NCBI GenBank assembly: GCA_004431415.1
Contig: QPMI01000698.1
Location: 1-20,776 of the forward strand
Direction: 5' to 3'
Source of the DNA: Cyanophora paradoxa
Lineage: Eukaryota; Glaucocystophyceae; Cyanophorales; Cyanophoraceae
DNA length: 20,776 nucleotides
In this document: positions 1 through 7,199 of the stretch, piece by piece
Layout: the number at the start of each line of letters is the position of its first letter
How positions within the stretch are numbered: position 1 is the stretch's first letter
Translations under genes and position numbers: made by a program
Notes under the pieces: generated by a model
The model's input: only the letters and a program-made list of their open reading frames with translations
What the model was told of the DNA's origin: nothing
The model's database searches: none

Positions 1-233
1 CTGCGGCGCGAAGCGCGGATCGTCGAGGGGGCGGACTCCGTCTGGAAGATGGAGAAGAGGTAGCCGTCCGTGTTGTTGTCGGTGTTATTCTGGTTGCGCG
101 CGTGCGACCACTGCTTCAGCAGGTCGCGCCGCTGCGTCTCGGGCAGCGTCTTCGTGGGGTACTCCTGCAGCCGCCCGCCGTAATTTTCCTCCGGAATCAG
201 CTCGGCGAGGATGGTGGGCGGGTCTTTTCCCAT
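1..233 (-). CDS. Unknown viral protein, N-terminal part (runs off the window)
   Basis: The gene starts at the ATG at 233 (MGKDPPTILAELIPEENYGG) and stays open to the window edge, about 77 codons. The start lies inside the last codons of HUH protein 2, giving an overlap of roughly 37 bases in another frame. Tight packing of this kind is also seen elsewhere in the element. The visible part is polar, with an Asn/Asp/Thr-rich stretch near residue 55 and then a short aromatic segment (YLFSIFQ). A frame change near base 20-25 is likely, because another frame reads PLDDPRFAP. I recognise no domain. It probably belongs to the same leftward block as the HUH genes, but its function cannot be given from this fragment. 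Confidence 0.5.
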   Translation of the reverse strand, partial: MGKDPPTILAELIPEENYGGRLQEYPTKTLPETQRRDLLKQWSHARNQNNTDNNTDGYLFSIFQTESAPSTIRASRR

Positions 234-938
234 GCCGATTCTCCTCGGTTCAGGTCGTCGATGAGCTCCGCGTTCTGCAGGATTCTCTCCGCGTCCTGCC
301 CCGCCTCTTGCTGCAGCTGCTCCACCAGCCTCCTTCCGGCCTCCGCGAATTTGCCGGCCAGAATTTCGCCCAGCCTCTCGTAGACGGTTGTCGTACCCGG
401 CTCCTTTTCCTTGAGTACCACGACCCAATCGTACTTTGCCCAGAGCACCTGCAGGTTCGATATGTGGTCGATCGTGACGAGCACGTGGGCGTGCAAGCAG
501 CCGTCGGTCGGCCCCACTTCCACGCCCCCCTGCACGCGAATTCCGATGATGGCGTTTGCAAAGGTATCGTCCTTGTACTTGCCGTCCTCTTCCTTTAAAT
601 TAAATCGAATGAACTTGTAGAATTCGGCGTCCGAGAGCACCTGGGCCAGGCTGCCGCGGAAGGCTCCACCTCGAATTCTCTCGCGGCGCCAGCCTCTTGT
701 GCGTGTTGAAGAGCACCAGTACCGCGACTGGCGCGCCTGTCGAATATCGTAGCGCGTGCTGCCGTCGGCGTTCTTTTTGTTGAGGATGAAAACCGAGCGA
801 CCGTCTCGTTGATTTCGGTGATGACCTTTTCGAGCGCCTCCAGCCCGTTGGCCCTCGCGGCCTGCAGCCCCGTTTTCGTCTTTTCTATGTTCTCCCTCAC
901 CTCGGTCGATTTCCTTAGGTCTCGTCGATCCTGCTCAT
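197..938 (-). CDS. HUH-type Rep-like protein 2 (broken by frameshifts, no clear catalytic Tyr)
   Basis: HUH endonucleases nick DNA to start rolling-circle replication. The conserved metal-binding motif appears here as GCLHAHVLVTIDH (bases about 485-525), two His flanking one residue within hydrophobic positions. A possible motif-1 strand (VLVLFNTHKRLAPRE) lies in another frame near 670-715. The N-terminus is a coiled-coil-like helix (RENIEKTKTGLQAARANG). The start at 938 is chosen because it forms an ATGA overlap with the upstream gene. About 248 aa is expected once single missing bases near 915, 800 and 665-715 are allowed for. It resembles HUH protein 1 in motif order and in the helix before the His motif. 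No YxxK is visible after the His motif; the nearest tyrosines are in AKYDW and TVYERLGEIL. It may be a catalytically dead paralog or a partner subunit. Confidence 0.6.
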
Positions 939-1884
939 GTCGGGCGCGGCGATATCCTGCTTCCTAATTTTCTCCTGGCCCGAACCCGGCGCGATGGTCG
1001 ACTGGCCGAAGCGGCGGCCATATCCTTGGCGGATTTCGAGGCCTTCGGCTTCGGGCCGCCCAGCACCGTCTGCGCCATCTGATTCTGCGCCTGTGCCGAC
1101 ACGGCCGTGGTGTCGCCCTCTTGCGCCGCTGCAGGCCCAAATTCGCGAGGAGGCCGCGCTCGTCCAGGAATCGTAAGCACTGCATGCAGAGCCACGAGTT
1201 CTTCGGGTACACCGGGGGCAGCTGCGCGGGCTTCTTGTCTTTGATCGGGGGTACTTGTTTTTTGGCCTTTGCGCCTTCGCCCACTCGTTGGCCCTGTCGA
1301 CCTTTTCGCGTAATCGGCGTACGCGGCCTCCTTCTTCGCGGTCGCTCCGCGACGGCCTCCGCGGTGCCCTTTTTGCGGGTATGCTCGGGATTTCGTACAT
1401 GAGGCGCAGGCAGCGGTAGCAGACGGGCGCGATTTTGGGCGCTCTGGAAGGCGCGCGGGATGGCCCGCAGGCGCTCCTCGGGCAGCGCGTCGTAGAACTG
1501 CTTGCTGTGGATGCTCCAGAACGTGGCATCTTTGTAGTAGGCGTCGAGCGCAGTGGTTTCCGGTACCTGCACGCGCGTGATCGGATCCTCGAGAATTTTA
1601 ACTACATCCGGGATGCCCTTCTGCATTTCGATGATCTGCCCGTTTTCGCCCTCGACCAGCACGGCCCGCTTTGGAATTTCGACTATGGGCATATCGAGCT
1701 CGTTGTATTTCTTTTCCTTCATCTTCTTCCCCCGCTTCCCCTTTGGCTTCGGCTCATCCTCGGCCTCTTCCTCTTCTACCTCTTCCTCTGATTCCGACTC
1801 TGGCTTCTCCTCCTCTTCCTCGTAAGCCGACCCCTCGGACTCGCTCTCCGGCTTCTTCTTGCGGCCTCGGCGCCTCGGAGGCAT
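935..1884 (-). CDS. Acidic N-terminus plus zinc-ribbon protein (frameshifted)
   Basis: The start is the ATG at 1884, 13 bases downstream of a TAAATTTTTTCTCG promoter-like motif. The protein opens with a basic patch (PPRRRGRKKK) and then about 45 residues dominated by Glu and Ser. A conserved-looking middle part follows (IVEIPKRAVLVEGENGQIIE). After it come two CxxC knuckles, VCYRCLRLMYEIP in one frame and SWLCMQCLRFLDERG in another, which together could bind one zinc. The tail is Ala/Lys rich. Frame changes near 1440, 1270 and 1130 split it; the first needs two missing bases or one extra. About 317 aa is expected. The stop overlaps the HUH protein 2 start (ATGA at 935-938). The family is not recognised. 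Position between two HUH genes suggests a role in replication or in regulating transcription. Confidence 0.6.
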
Positions 1885-1896
1885 ATTTATTGGACA

Positions 1897-1910
1897 CGAG
1901 AAAAAATTTA
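1897..1910 (-). promoter_or_regulatory. AT-rich promoter-like motif
   Basis: Read on the minus strand the site is TAAATTTTTTCTCG, 13 bases before the ATG at 1884. It shares its first bases with the stop codon of HUH protein 1. It is one copy of the recurring upstream motif (consensus about AAATTTTCTnAGG). Confidence 0.5.
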
Positions 1911-2744
1911 CACGAGCTTTACAGCGCCCGTCTCGAGGGCCTCTACCGTCTTCGTAATGTACAGCTGCAGCAGATCCTTGAGGTTGCTCTGAGGCAGCAA
2001 TTTCACGTCTACGTGCATCTGCCTGGCGGTTTCTCGCTTCCTGTAGCCCGTCTCCTTGCCCGTCCACTGCATGCCGAGGGCGTCCTTTCTCCGTATCGGC
2101 CGCACCGCCGTCTTCTGGTACTCCTCCCCGAACCAGTCGTCCTTGTAGAAATTCGGCAGGCCGCCCTGTCCCTCCGTTTGCATGAACTTGATGAGGAAAT
2201 CCGACGCCCGCTTGCCGTCGAATTGCACGCGCGAGTAGTGCACCAGCGTGAGCAGGATGTGCGCGTGGAGCCGCCCCGACCGCGGCCCGTACTCGATGCC
2301 GATGTTCGCGTTGCCCTCTCCACGTGCGTGTCGTACTGGTCGGACTTGAAATCGAAGCCCTTGGGGTTCGCCTTGTCGGGTACACCCCCATCTTTATGCA
2401 CCGCGCCAGCTGCCTGTCGTCGTAGAAGAGGGCCTCCAGCCCCCTGTAAAAGGCGTCCTGCACCTTGGCGCCCTCTCCCTGCTCCGCGGCTTGTAGTTGG
2501 TCTGGATGGTGATCATGAAATTCGACTCGCGCTGGGCCGATCCTCTCCGTTCAGTCTCCTCACGGCGCCGCGTCCAGCACCTTCTGGAACCACGTCTTGT
2601 CGGGCGCCAGCACCTTGTCGTTGATGTTGCCCACCACGATGTGAGTCTCTACCCGGGAGCGGCGGAGGCGTCCATGCGGAGGTGCGGGTTCGGGGCTCGG
2701 GCTTGCCTGTTTGCTGCTACGCCCCTCGCGATGAGGTTGAGCAT
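1908..2744 (-). CDS. HUH-type Rep-like endonuclease 1 (frameshifted)
   Basis: This is the best replication-initiator candidate. All three HUH signatures can be read in order. Motif 1 is the hydrophobic strand SNFMITIQTNYKPR (about 2480-2525). Motif 2 is GRLHAHILLTLVHY (about 2235-2275), with the two metal-binding His. A possible motif 3 is LLQLYITKTVEAL (about 1930-1970), with the Y-x-x-K spacing of a nicking tyrosine. At least four frame changes lie between 2744 and 2290, each fitting a missing base; about 280 aa is expected. From 2290 to the stop at 1908 it is uninterrupted. The start at 2744 is chosen because the palindromic GAAAATTTTC lies 16 bases upstream. HUH proteins replacing DNA polymerase B are characteristic of mriyaviruses. 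No helicase domain is seen on it. The motif assignment is by eye and could be tested with a profile search. Confidence 0.65.
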
Positions 2745-2756
2745 GTCAGACCAAGG

Positions 2757-2774
2757 CCTAGAAAATTTTCCGAG
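2757..2774. promoter_or_regulatory. Bidirectional promoter-like site between HUH protein 1 and VLTF3
   Basis: The core GAAAATTTTC at 2761-2770 is a perfect palindrome flanked by CTAG and CCGAGG. Leftward it sits 16 bases before the HUH protein 1 ATG; rightward it is about 64 bases before the VLTF3 ATG. It matches the motif found upstream of most genes here, so it probably serves one or both directions. Confidence 0.5.
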
Positions 2775-2833
2775 GCTAGGGTGAGCTTCCACGTGGGGCC
2801 CCGGGGTACGTTCACACCTCACCTGAGCCTCAC

Positions 2834-3773
2834 ATGAATCACCTGAGCAACGCCTTCTGTCACATCTGCGGCCTCACCTGCGGCTGGGACCCACTCGATT
2901 GCGCGAAGCCCGTTTGCCACTTCTGCAAGGGAATAGCGCAGCTGCAGTACGAGGACTCGGAGGAATGGCGGACTCTGGCGAAATCGATCTCCTGCTCCGA
3001 AACTTCGAGCAGATCCAGCGCTACGGCGCCATCCTTCACGACGAGGGGGACCCAGACTTCGACACTCCGGCACCGTACCCCGCCGCCGCCGCCGCCATCA
3101 CCAGTTCCTACCTCGGGGCCGGAGAGCGCCCCCGCAAGCGCAACCGCCGCACCCAAGGCCCCCAAGGCGAAGCCGCTGTCCCCTGCGGAAATTGCGGCTC
3201 TACCGCCCTCGTTGGTGTTCACCTGGATGGGGATCTGGTTTGCCAAGGTTGCGGTCTGGTCCTGGATCTTTATTATCCGGATCATCAACCCCTGGCTGTC
3301 AGCGAAATCCACAGCAACTACCTGCGGAAGTACCACGTATCTGAGCGACTTAAGCAGCACTGCCTGGAGGATTCTCCTGTACCCGAGGACGTGCTGGCAG
3401 CTATTGCGAGGCGCATGGCAATATCCGCCAAGTTCTCCGGGCTCTGAAGCAGCAGAAGTACATCGAGCGCTGGGCGCAGATCAAGTGGCGCATCACGGGC
3501 GAGCGCCCGCCTCCGATGAGCGCGGAGGATATGGACCGGGTGCAGGAGATGTTCGCCCTGGTGGAGGTCCCCTTCAGCATGTTCAAGTCGCAGGGCAGGA
3601 AGAACATGCTCAACTACAACTACGTTTTCAGACAGATTTTCGTGCTGCTAGATTTGCCCCAGCACCTCCCCTACTTTCCCTTGCTCAAGAGCAGGCAGAA
3701 ACTCTCGGAGTTAGATTCGATTTGGAACAGGATCTGCGAGTACAACGACTGGCATTTCTTTCCTACTCTTTAG
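2834..3773 (+). CDS. VLTF3-like late transcription factor (frameshifted)
   Basis: VLTF3 proteins (poxvirus A2L family) drive late gene transcription in nucleocytoviruses. The zinc ribbon is CGNCGSTALVGVHLDGDLVC followed by QGCG (about 3184-3255). The core after it reads SNYLRKYHVSERLKQHC, then KQQKYIERWAQIKW, RKNMLNYNYVFRQIFVLL and finally WNRICEYNDWHFFP, the usual ending of the family. One missing base near 3440 splits the core. From the ATG at 2965 it would be about 269 aa. An additional Cys-rich segment from the ATG at 2834 (CHICGLTCGWDPLDC and CHFC) lies in another frame. It is either an N-terminal extension (total about 313 aa) or a small overlapping gene. The flanking late genes carry the repeated upstream motif, which could be its target. 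Confidence 0.85.
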
Positions 3774-4118
3774 CTACTCTTTAGTGATCGCGGCGGCCTT
3801 CCGCTCGAGCGCCTGCTTGATTCCGAAGCTAGCGCTGGTAGCCTTGATTAGCATGTTCGTCTGCCCGTGTGTAAATCCGAGGATGAACATAATTCCGCCG
3901 GTGGGGTCGTCGTCGAAGAACTTGAGGGTGAGCACGTATTTCGAGAGCAGGCCGAGGGAGAGGCCGTTGACGGCGACTTGCGCGGCGAGCTCGGCCGCGT
4001 GGCCCGCCCTATTTTCGCCTTCGTGCGAGGAGAAGGCGGCGTCGATGAGGGAGCCGGATGCCAGGCCGAGGGCGTACTGCACGATAGCCTGGGAGAGCCC
4101 TAGGAGCACCTTTGACAT
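3774..4118 (-). CDS. Small hydrophobic protein, 114 aa, unknown function
   Basis: An intact frame with an ATG at 4118, 10 bases downstream of the CCTTAAAAATTTCCGAGG motif. The protein is Ala/Gly/Leu rich with moderately hydrophobic helices at about residues 3-28 (LLGLSQAIVQYALGLASG), 42-60 and 72-82 (GGIMFILGF). It has no clear signal peptide. Its stop is directly next to the VLTF3 stop, so the two genes converge with no spacer. I do not recognise the family. It could be a small membrane-associated or virion protein; the helices are weaker than classical membrane spans. High GC at third positions and the upstream motif support it as a real gene. Confidence 0.7.
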   Translation of the reverse strand: MSKVLLGLSQAIVQYALGLASGSLIDAAFSSHEGENRAGHAAELAAQVAVNGLSLGLLSKYVLTLKFFDDDPTGGIMFILGFTHGQTNMLIKATSASFGIKQALERKAAAITKE

Positions 4119-4128
4119 TTTCCTGGGG

Positions 4129-4146
4129 CCTCGGAAATTTTTAAGG
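4129..4146 (-). promoter_or_regulatory. AT-rich promoter-like motif
   Basis: On the minus strand the site reads CCTTAAAAATTTCCGAGG and ends 10 bases before the ATG at 4118. It contains the AAATTT core and the GAGG tail shared with other sites. Confidence 0.5.
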
Positions 4147-4153
4147 GGCGCGC

Positions 4154-4498
4154 CTAGGCGTCGGAGTCCTCGTCCTCAGTCTCTTCCTCTTCCGAGCTCG
4201 ATTCCGAGGTTGCAAAGTCGTCCGGGTCGCGCACGTAAATAACCCTGTCTCCCTCTTCGTCTGTCATCTCCTCCGAGCTGGAATCCTCGCTGCCCAGCGA
4301 CTCGGCCGCGGCCTCGTCCGCCGCCTCCGAGGTCAGGCGCTCCCAGTTAATTCCCAGCGCGTCGCAGACCCTCTCCAGGGCGCTGCTGACCTCGCCGTCG
4401 TTGAAGGGCGAGGAGGGGTCGAGGCTGGCCTCCAGGAGGCAGTCGTAGACGACGGACTCTACGCGGAAGACGGAGGCGATATGGGCGCTGGGCGACAT
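4154..4498 (-). CDS. Acidic Ser/Glu-rich protein, 114 aa
   Basis: An intact frame beginning MSPSAHIASVFRVESVVYDC at 4498. The first 60 residues look like a small helical fold (SALERVCDALGINWERL). The C-terminal half is strongly acidic, with Ser/Glu/Asp runs (SEDSSSEEMTDEEGD and SSSEEEETEDEDSDA) full of casein-kinase-2-like sites. It lies between the hydrophobic protein and the packaging ATPase on the same strand, with a GATTTTTTCTGAGG motif 12 bases upstream. No family is recognised. Acidic tails of this type occur in histone chaperones and transcription cofactors, so a chromatin or DNA-mimic role is conceivable but only inferred. Confidence 0.7.
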   Translation of the reverse strand: MSPSAHIASVFRVESVVYDCLLEASLDPSSPFNDGEVSSALERVCDALGINWERLTSEAADEAAAESLGSEDSSSEEMTDEEGDRVIYVRDPDDFATSESSSEEEETEDEDSDA

Positions 4499-4510
4499 GC
4501 TTACGCACGT

Positions 4511-4530
4511 GGCCTCAGAAAAAATCAGGC
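4511..4530 (-). promoter_or_regulatory. AT-rich promoter-like motif
   Basis: On the minus strand the site reads GCCTGATTTTTTCTGAGGCC, 12 bases before the ATG at 4498. It overlaps the last codons and stop of the ATPase gene. The outer GCCT/AGGC bases can pair. Confidence 0.5.
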
Positions 4531-5593
4531 GAGGCCGCGGTGCTTCCTGAAATTATCTATCATGCCGAGGAGCGTCTTGTCCACCGTGCCGTCGTCCGGA
4601 CCCACGAGATTTTCCCCGTTGACGGTTTCGCCCTCCCAGTACTCCTTGGATCCGATTCGGAACGGGGGCGGCTCCTCGGCCTTGTAGACGTAAAGGACGT
4701 CCAGAGGGTTCGTAGAGTTGTTGGAAGAATCGATGATAAGGCAGTGGTTATCCTGCGTGTACTTGTCGAGCAGGTAGTAGAAGGCGCGCTGGGATATGAT
4801 GTCGCCCCACTCCTTTGCGAGGGCCTCGCGCTGCATCGCCTGCGAGCACTTGAAAATGACAGCCAGATCAGTATTGGAGCGCAGGACGGGATTGATGCCC
4901 TTGGCATACTGCGTCGTGATAAGGGTCATGATTTTGTAGTGGCGCCCCGCCACGAACAGCTCGTTGAGCGCCTCGTCGTACCGCAGCCGCGCGTCGGAAA
5001 TCACGTCGTCGAGCAGCACGAAAAATCGCGGGTCGACGGGATCTTCCTTTCCCGCGAGCACGTCTTCCGACTTGTTGTGCTGCATGATCGCCTGCTGCCT
5101 TCTGAATAAATGGAAGAGCACGCCCGGGTTGTACTTGGGCCAGATGAAGCGCTGGGGGATGTACTGCTTCCAGTACCCGTTCAGGCGATCGGTCTGGCTG
5201 ATTACGATACCCCCCGGGAAGGTGCCCGAGAGGTTGAACATGAGATCGCGAAGGAAGAAGGACTTGCCCGTGCGCCGTTTGCCGACGCAGACGACCGTGG
5301 CGTCCGGCTTGACGGTGTTCACGTCGAACCACTTAAGTTCGGGCAGGCAGGCCATGCGCTCGATGCCGCCCGTCTTCGAGTTGTCGAGGAAGGCGTTGAC
5401 CTGCTCGGGCGTGAGCTGCATGCCGTCCTCTGTCATGCCCATGGCGCAGCTGGCGCCGGCGGCGGGGGCGGTGCCCGAGCCCGAGCCCGAGGCCTGGCCG
5501 GCGGGGCGGGGCCGCGGGCGCTGCGCCTGCGGGCTGGGCGGCCTGGGGCTTGGCCGCCTTCGGCTTCTTCGGCTTCTTGGGGTCCTTGGCCAT
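4525..5593 (-). CDS. A32-like DNA packaging ATPase (FtsK/HerA type)
   Basis: This enzyme pumps viral DNA into capsids. Counted from the in-frame ATG at 5607, Walker A is GKRRTGKS (residues 109-116), Walker B is RFFVLLDDV (194-202), and the TTQYAKGINPVLRSNTD segment (231-247) matches the sensor region of A32-like ATPases. The core runs unbroken to the stop at 4525. The start is uncertain. The ATG at 5593 gives a Lys/Pro/Ala-rich N-terminus (MAKDPKKPKKPKAAKPQ) like other proteins here, but needs one missing base near 5490-5510. The ATG at 5607 is in frame but gives an Arg/Pro run typical of a shadow frame. I prefer 5593. It diverges from the resolvase gene across 37 bases. Confidence 0.92.
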
Positions 5594-5610
5594 TTTACCC
5601 CCTTCATTCA

Positions 5611-5630
5611 GATTTTCTTGTGACCTCGGA
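5611..5630 (+). promoter_or_regulatory. Promoter-like site between ATPase and resolvase
   Basis: GATTTTCTTGTGACCTCGGA directly precedes the resolvase ATG at 5631. The ATTTTCT core is 12 bases from the start. The same short spacer must also hold the ATPase promoter, so the site may work in both directions. Confidence 0.45.
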
Positions 5631-6106
5631 ATGAAGATTCTCGGCGTGGATGTGGGGTCATTAATTTCGCCTGGTGCCTCATCGAATTCGATCCGCAGAC
5701 AAAGGAATCCCAGATTCTCGACTGGCAAAAGATCGCCCTCTTCCCGTCTGCGCGCTGCTGTGGCCGCCTTGTGGCGCGCCTGGTTGAGGTTACTCGCGGC
5801 CATAGCGCCTTCGGCCTTCCCGACCAGATCGCGATCGAGGGCCAGAGGACGGGAATTAATCGCTGCATCGAGTGCACGCTCCACGCCCTCCTGTACGGGC
5901 GTGCGCGGATCGTGAGCCCGCGCGCCATCAAGCACTTCTTCAAGATCTCGAACCCGAGCTACAAGGAGCGCAAGCGCGGCGCCGTGGACAAGTGCCGCGA
6001 CCTTGTACCCGCCGAGCTTGCCGATATCGCGGATCGAAACGGCAAGCTTGACGACCTCTGCGACGCCTACTTAATCGCCCTCTACGCCGCCCTCAATCCG
6101 TTGTGA
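5631..6106 (+). CDS. RuvC/A22-like Holliday junction resolvase (one frameshift)
   Basis: This nuclease cuts four-way DNA junctions and helps resolve replicating viral genomes before packaging. The first acidic residue is in MKILGVDVGS (Asp7). The second motif is QIAIEGQ (Glu, about residue 65), and the last is KLDDLCDAYLIALY near the C-terminus, whose Asp residues complete the RNase-H-fold active site. One base is missing near 5657: the reading resumes as NFAWCLIEFDPQTKES in the next frame. The expected length of about 158 aa agrees with the poxvirus A22/mitochondrial Ydc2 group. It opens the long rightward block. Confidence 0.9.
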
Positions 6107-6113
6107 TCCCATT

Positions 6114-6127
6114 GTGATTTCTGGAGG
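6114..6127 (+). promoter_or_regulatory. Promoter-like motif
   Basis: GTGATTTCTGGAGG lies 8 bases before the ATG at 6136, a shorter spacing than at most other sites. Confidence 0.4.
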
Positions 6128-6135
6128 GCCCGCAG

Positions 6136-6297
6136 ATGGGATCGTCATGCCGTAAGCCGAGGCCCCTCTGCTGCGAAATCTGCCGCCTGCCCCAGACCAA
6201 GCGCGGCTGGGTGCTCAAGGCGGGCGTCTACGTCTGCTGCCCCCGGTGCGCCGTCCGCTACTACGCACTTTTTTCTGAAGGCTGTCTACACCCGTAG
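6136..6297 (+). CDS. Zinc-ribbon microprotein, 53 aa
   Basis: A short intact frame beginning MGSSCRKPRPLCCEICRLPQ and ending at the TAG at 6295-6297. Two CxxC knuckles (CEIC and CPRC, about residues 13-16 and 36-39) separated by a basic hairpin-like stretch fit a single zinc ribbon. It is the first of three consecutive small zinc-ribbon proteins. The promoter-like motif just upstream, high GC at third positions and the Cys pattern support it despite its size. The family is not known to me. It may bind nucleic acid or a transcription complex. Confidence 0.65.
   Translation: MGSSCRKPRPLCCEICRLPQTKRGWVLKAGVYVCCPRCAVRYYALFSEGCLHP
6268..6281 (+). promoter_or_regulatory. Promoter-like motif
   Basis: CTTTTTTCTGAAGG lies 25 bases before the ATG at 6307, inside the end of the preceding microprotein gene. 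Confidence 0.45.
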
Positions 6298-6306
6298 CTA
6301 GATCCC

Positions 6307-6699
6307 ATGGAGCACGCCCACTACTGCTTCAAGTGCCGCTCCAACACCAAGCTCGCCAACGTCGAGGTGCGTACCAGCAAGAACAACCGCCAGGTGGCCG
6401 TCGGCTCCTGCACGCAATGCAGCGGCCGCGTCTCGCGCTTCATGCGCCGGGTCCTCGAGGAGGGGGCCCGGGAGACCAGCCCCCCGCCGCAGCGCCCGCA
6501 GGTGGCCCACGCCACTGGCCCGGCCGCCGGCTCGAGCCAGGCACCGGCAGCCCCTACGGTCCCGAAGCCCCCCGCGGCGCCCCGGGCCAAGAAGACGGCG
6601 GCGCCGGCGGACGACTCGGCGCCCGCCGAGAGCCAAGTCCCGAAGCGCCATCGCGCGCCGAAGAAGTCGGCGAGCGAGCCTGCGATTCTTCAGCAGTGA
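6307..6699 (+). CDS. DUF5679-like zinc-ribbon protein with a basic Pro/Ala tail, 130 aa
   Basis: The N-terminal 45 residues (HYCFKCRSNTKLANVEVRTS then GSCTQCSGRVSRFMRR) match the DUF5679 pattern known from nucleocytoviruses and some other DNA viruses: CxxC, a charged strand ending in a short turn, a second CxxC, then a basic patch. The remaining 85 residues are low-complexity Pro/Ala/Lys/Arg. The stop at 6697-6699 overlaps the next zinc-ribbon frame. Because that frame has no ATG, the two could be one protein with a zinc ribbon at each end, split by a missing base. The molecular function of DUF5679 is not established; nucleic-acid binding is an inference. Confidence 0.75.
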   Translation: MEHAHYCFKCRSNTKLANVEVRTSKNNRQVAVGSCTQCSGRVSRFMRRVLEEGARETSPPPQRPQVAHATGPAAGSSQAPAAPTVPKPPAAPRAKKTAAPADDSAPAESQVPKRHRAPKKSASEPAILQQ

Positions 6700-6944
6700 T
6701 TCGGCGGCGCAACTGCCCAGTTCACTGCTTCGTCTGCGACTACCCCCCCACCTGCTTCCCGGGCCACCTGCAGTTCGGCCACGAGATCACGGTGGCGCGC
6801 GTGGGCGGGCGGGCCCGCCTCGTCTGCAGGCGCTGCGCGCGCGGCCTCTTCGCCGACTTTCGCAGGATCCGCGACAGGGAGCTCACGGGCAGTATTTCTA
6901 AGTCCCTCCCCAAATTAAGAAATGGCCTCCCTGCTGTTCGATAG
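6696..6944 (+). CDS. Third zinc-ribbon protein or C-terminal part of the preceding gene
   Basis: The frame contains NCPVHCFVCDYPPTCFPGHL and, after about 25 residues, RLVCRRCARGLFADF, again two CxxC knuckles. There is no ATG in frame before the first Cys. The only candidate start is a GTG at 6696 that overlaps the previous stop, so the gene is either weakly initiated or joined to the DUF5679-like protein by a missing base. The frame runs to 6944, past the ATG of the next gene at 6922. The function is unknown. Confidence 0.55.
   Translation: MIRRRNCPVHCFVCDYPPTCFPGHLQFGHEITVARVGGRARLVCRRCARGLFADFRRIRDRELTGSISKSLPKLRNGLPAVR
6891..6904 (+). promoter_or_regulatory. Promoter-like motif
   Basis: AGTATTTCTAAGTC lies 17 bases before the ATG at 6922. 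Confidence 0.5.
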
Positions 6945-7185
6945 GGATATGTACCAAATGCGCAACCATTTCGAGGGCATCTACCCGCCGCGCGTGCCGC
7001 AGGAGCAGTTTCCGCGCCCGCACTACACGGACCACCGCACGCACGGGCTGAGCAGGCCGGGGGCCGCCCAGCTGCTGCAGCACCACGGGGGCGCGGCGGC
7101 GGAGCGCGACTGGTCGCCCCTCTGGATTATAGCGGGGATCCTGGTGGGGTACCTCCTCTTCCGACCCAGTGTAATTTCTCAGTAG
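6922..7185 (+). CDS. Small membrane protein, 87 aa
   Basis: An intact frame. Residues 1-65 are hydrophilic, rich in Arg, His and Pro (for example HFEGIYPPRVPQEQFPRPHY). They are followed by one strong membrane segment near the C-terminus (WIIAGILVGYLLF, about residues 68-80) and a short tail. This is the layout of a C-tail-anchored protein, with most of the chain on one side of the membrane. Nucleocytoviruses often carry small virion-membrane proteins near the capsid gene, which fits here, but no specific family is recognised. The AGTATTTCTAAG motif upstream and a TAATTTCTCAG motif over its stop show that it sits in a chain of separately promoted genes. Confidence 0.75.
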   Translation: MASLLFDRDMYQMRNHFEGIYPPRVPQEQFPRPHYTDHRTHGLSRPGAAQLLQHHGGAAAERDWSPLWIIAGILVGYLLFRPSVISQ

Positions 7186-7186
7186 G
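7171..7186 (+). promoter_or_regulatory. Promoter-like motif
   Basis: GTAATTTCTCAGTAGG lies 13 bases before the ATG at 7200. It overlaps the stop codon of the membrane protein gene. Confidence 0.5.
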
Positions 7187-7199
7187 GTGCTGTGCAACA

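Noticed and set aside
964-2463. A single 499-aa leftward protein
   Set aside because: The frame joins a shadow frame of HUH protein 1, the 1897-1910 promoter-like motif and the start of the zinc-ribbon gene. The conserved HUH motifs are in other frames.
2834-3784. A 316-aa protein with a membrane segment near 3220-3290
   Set aside because: Over this stretch the other frame encodes the VLTF3 zinc ribbon and core, so the hydrophobic segment is a shadow. Only the Cys-rich beginning may be real.
6298-6651. Leftward 117-aa frame opposite the DUF5679-like gene
   Set aside because: Antisense shadow of a real zinc-ribbon gene; Arg/Gly/Leu-rich without motif.
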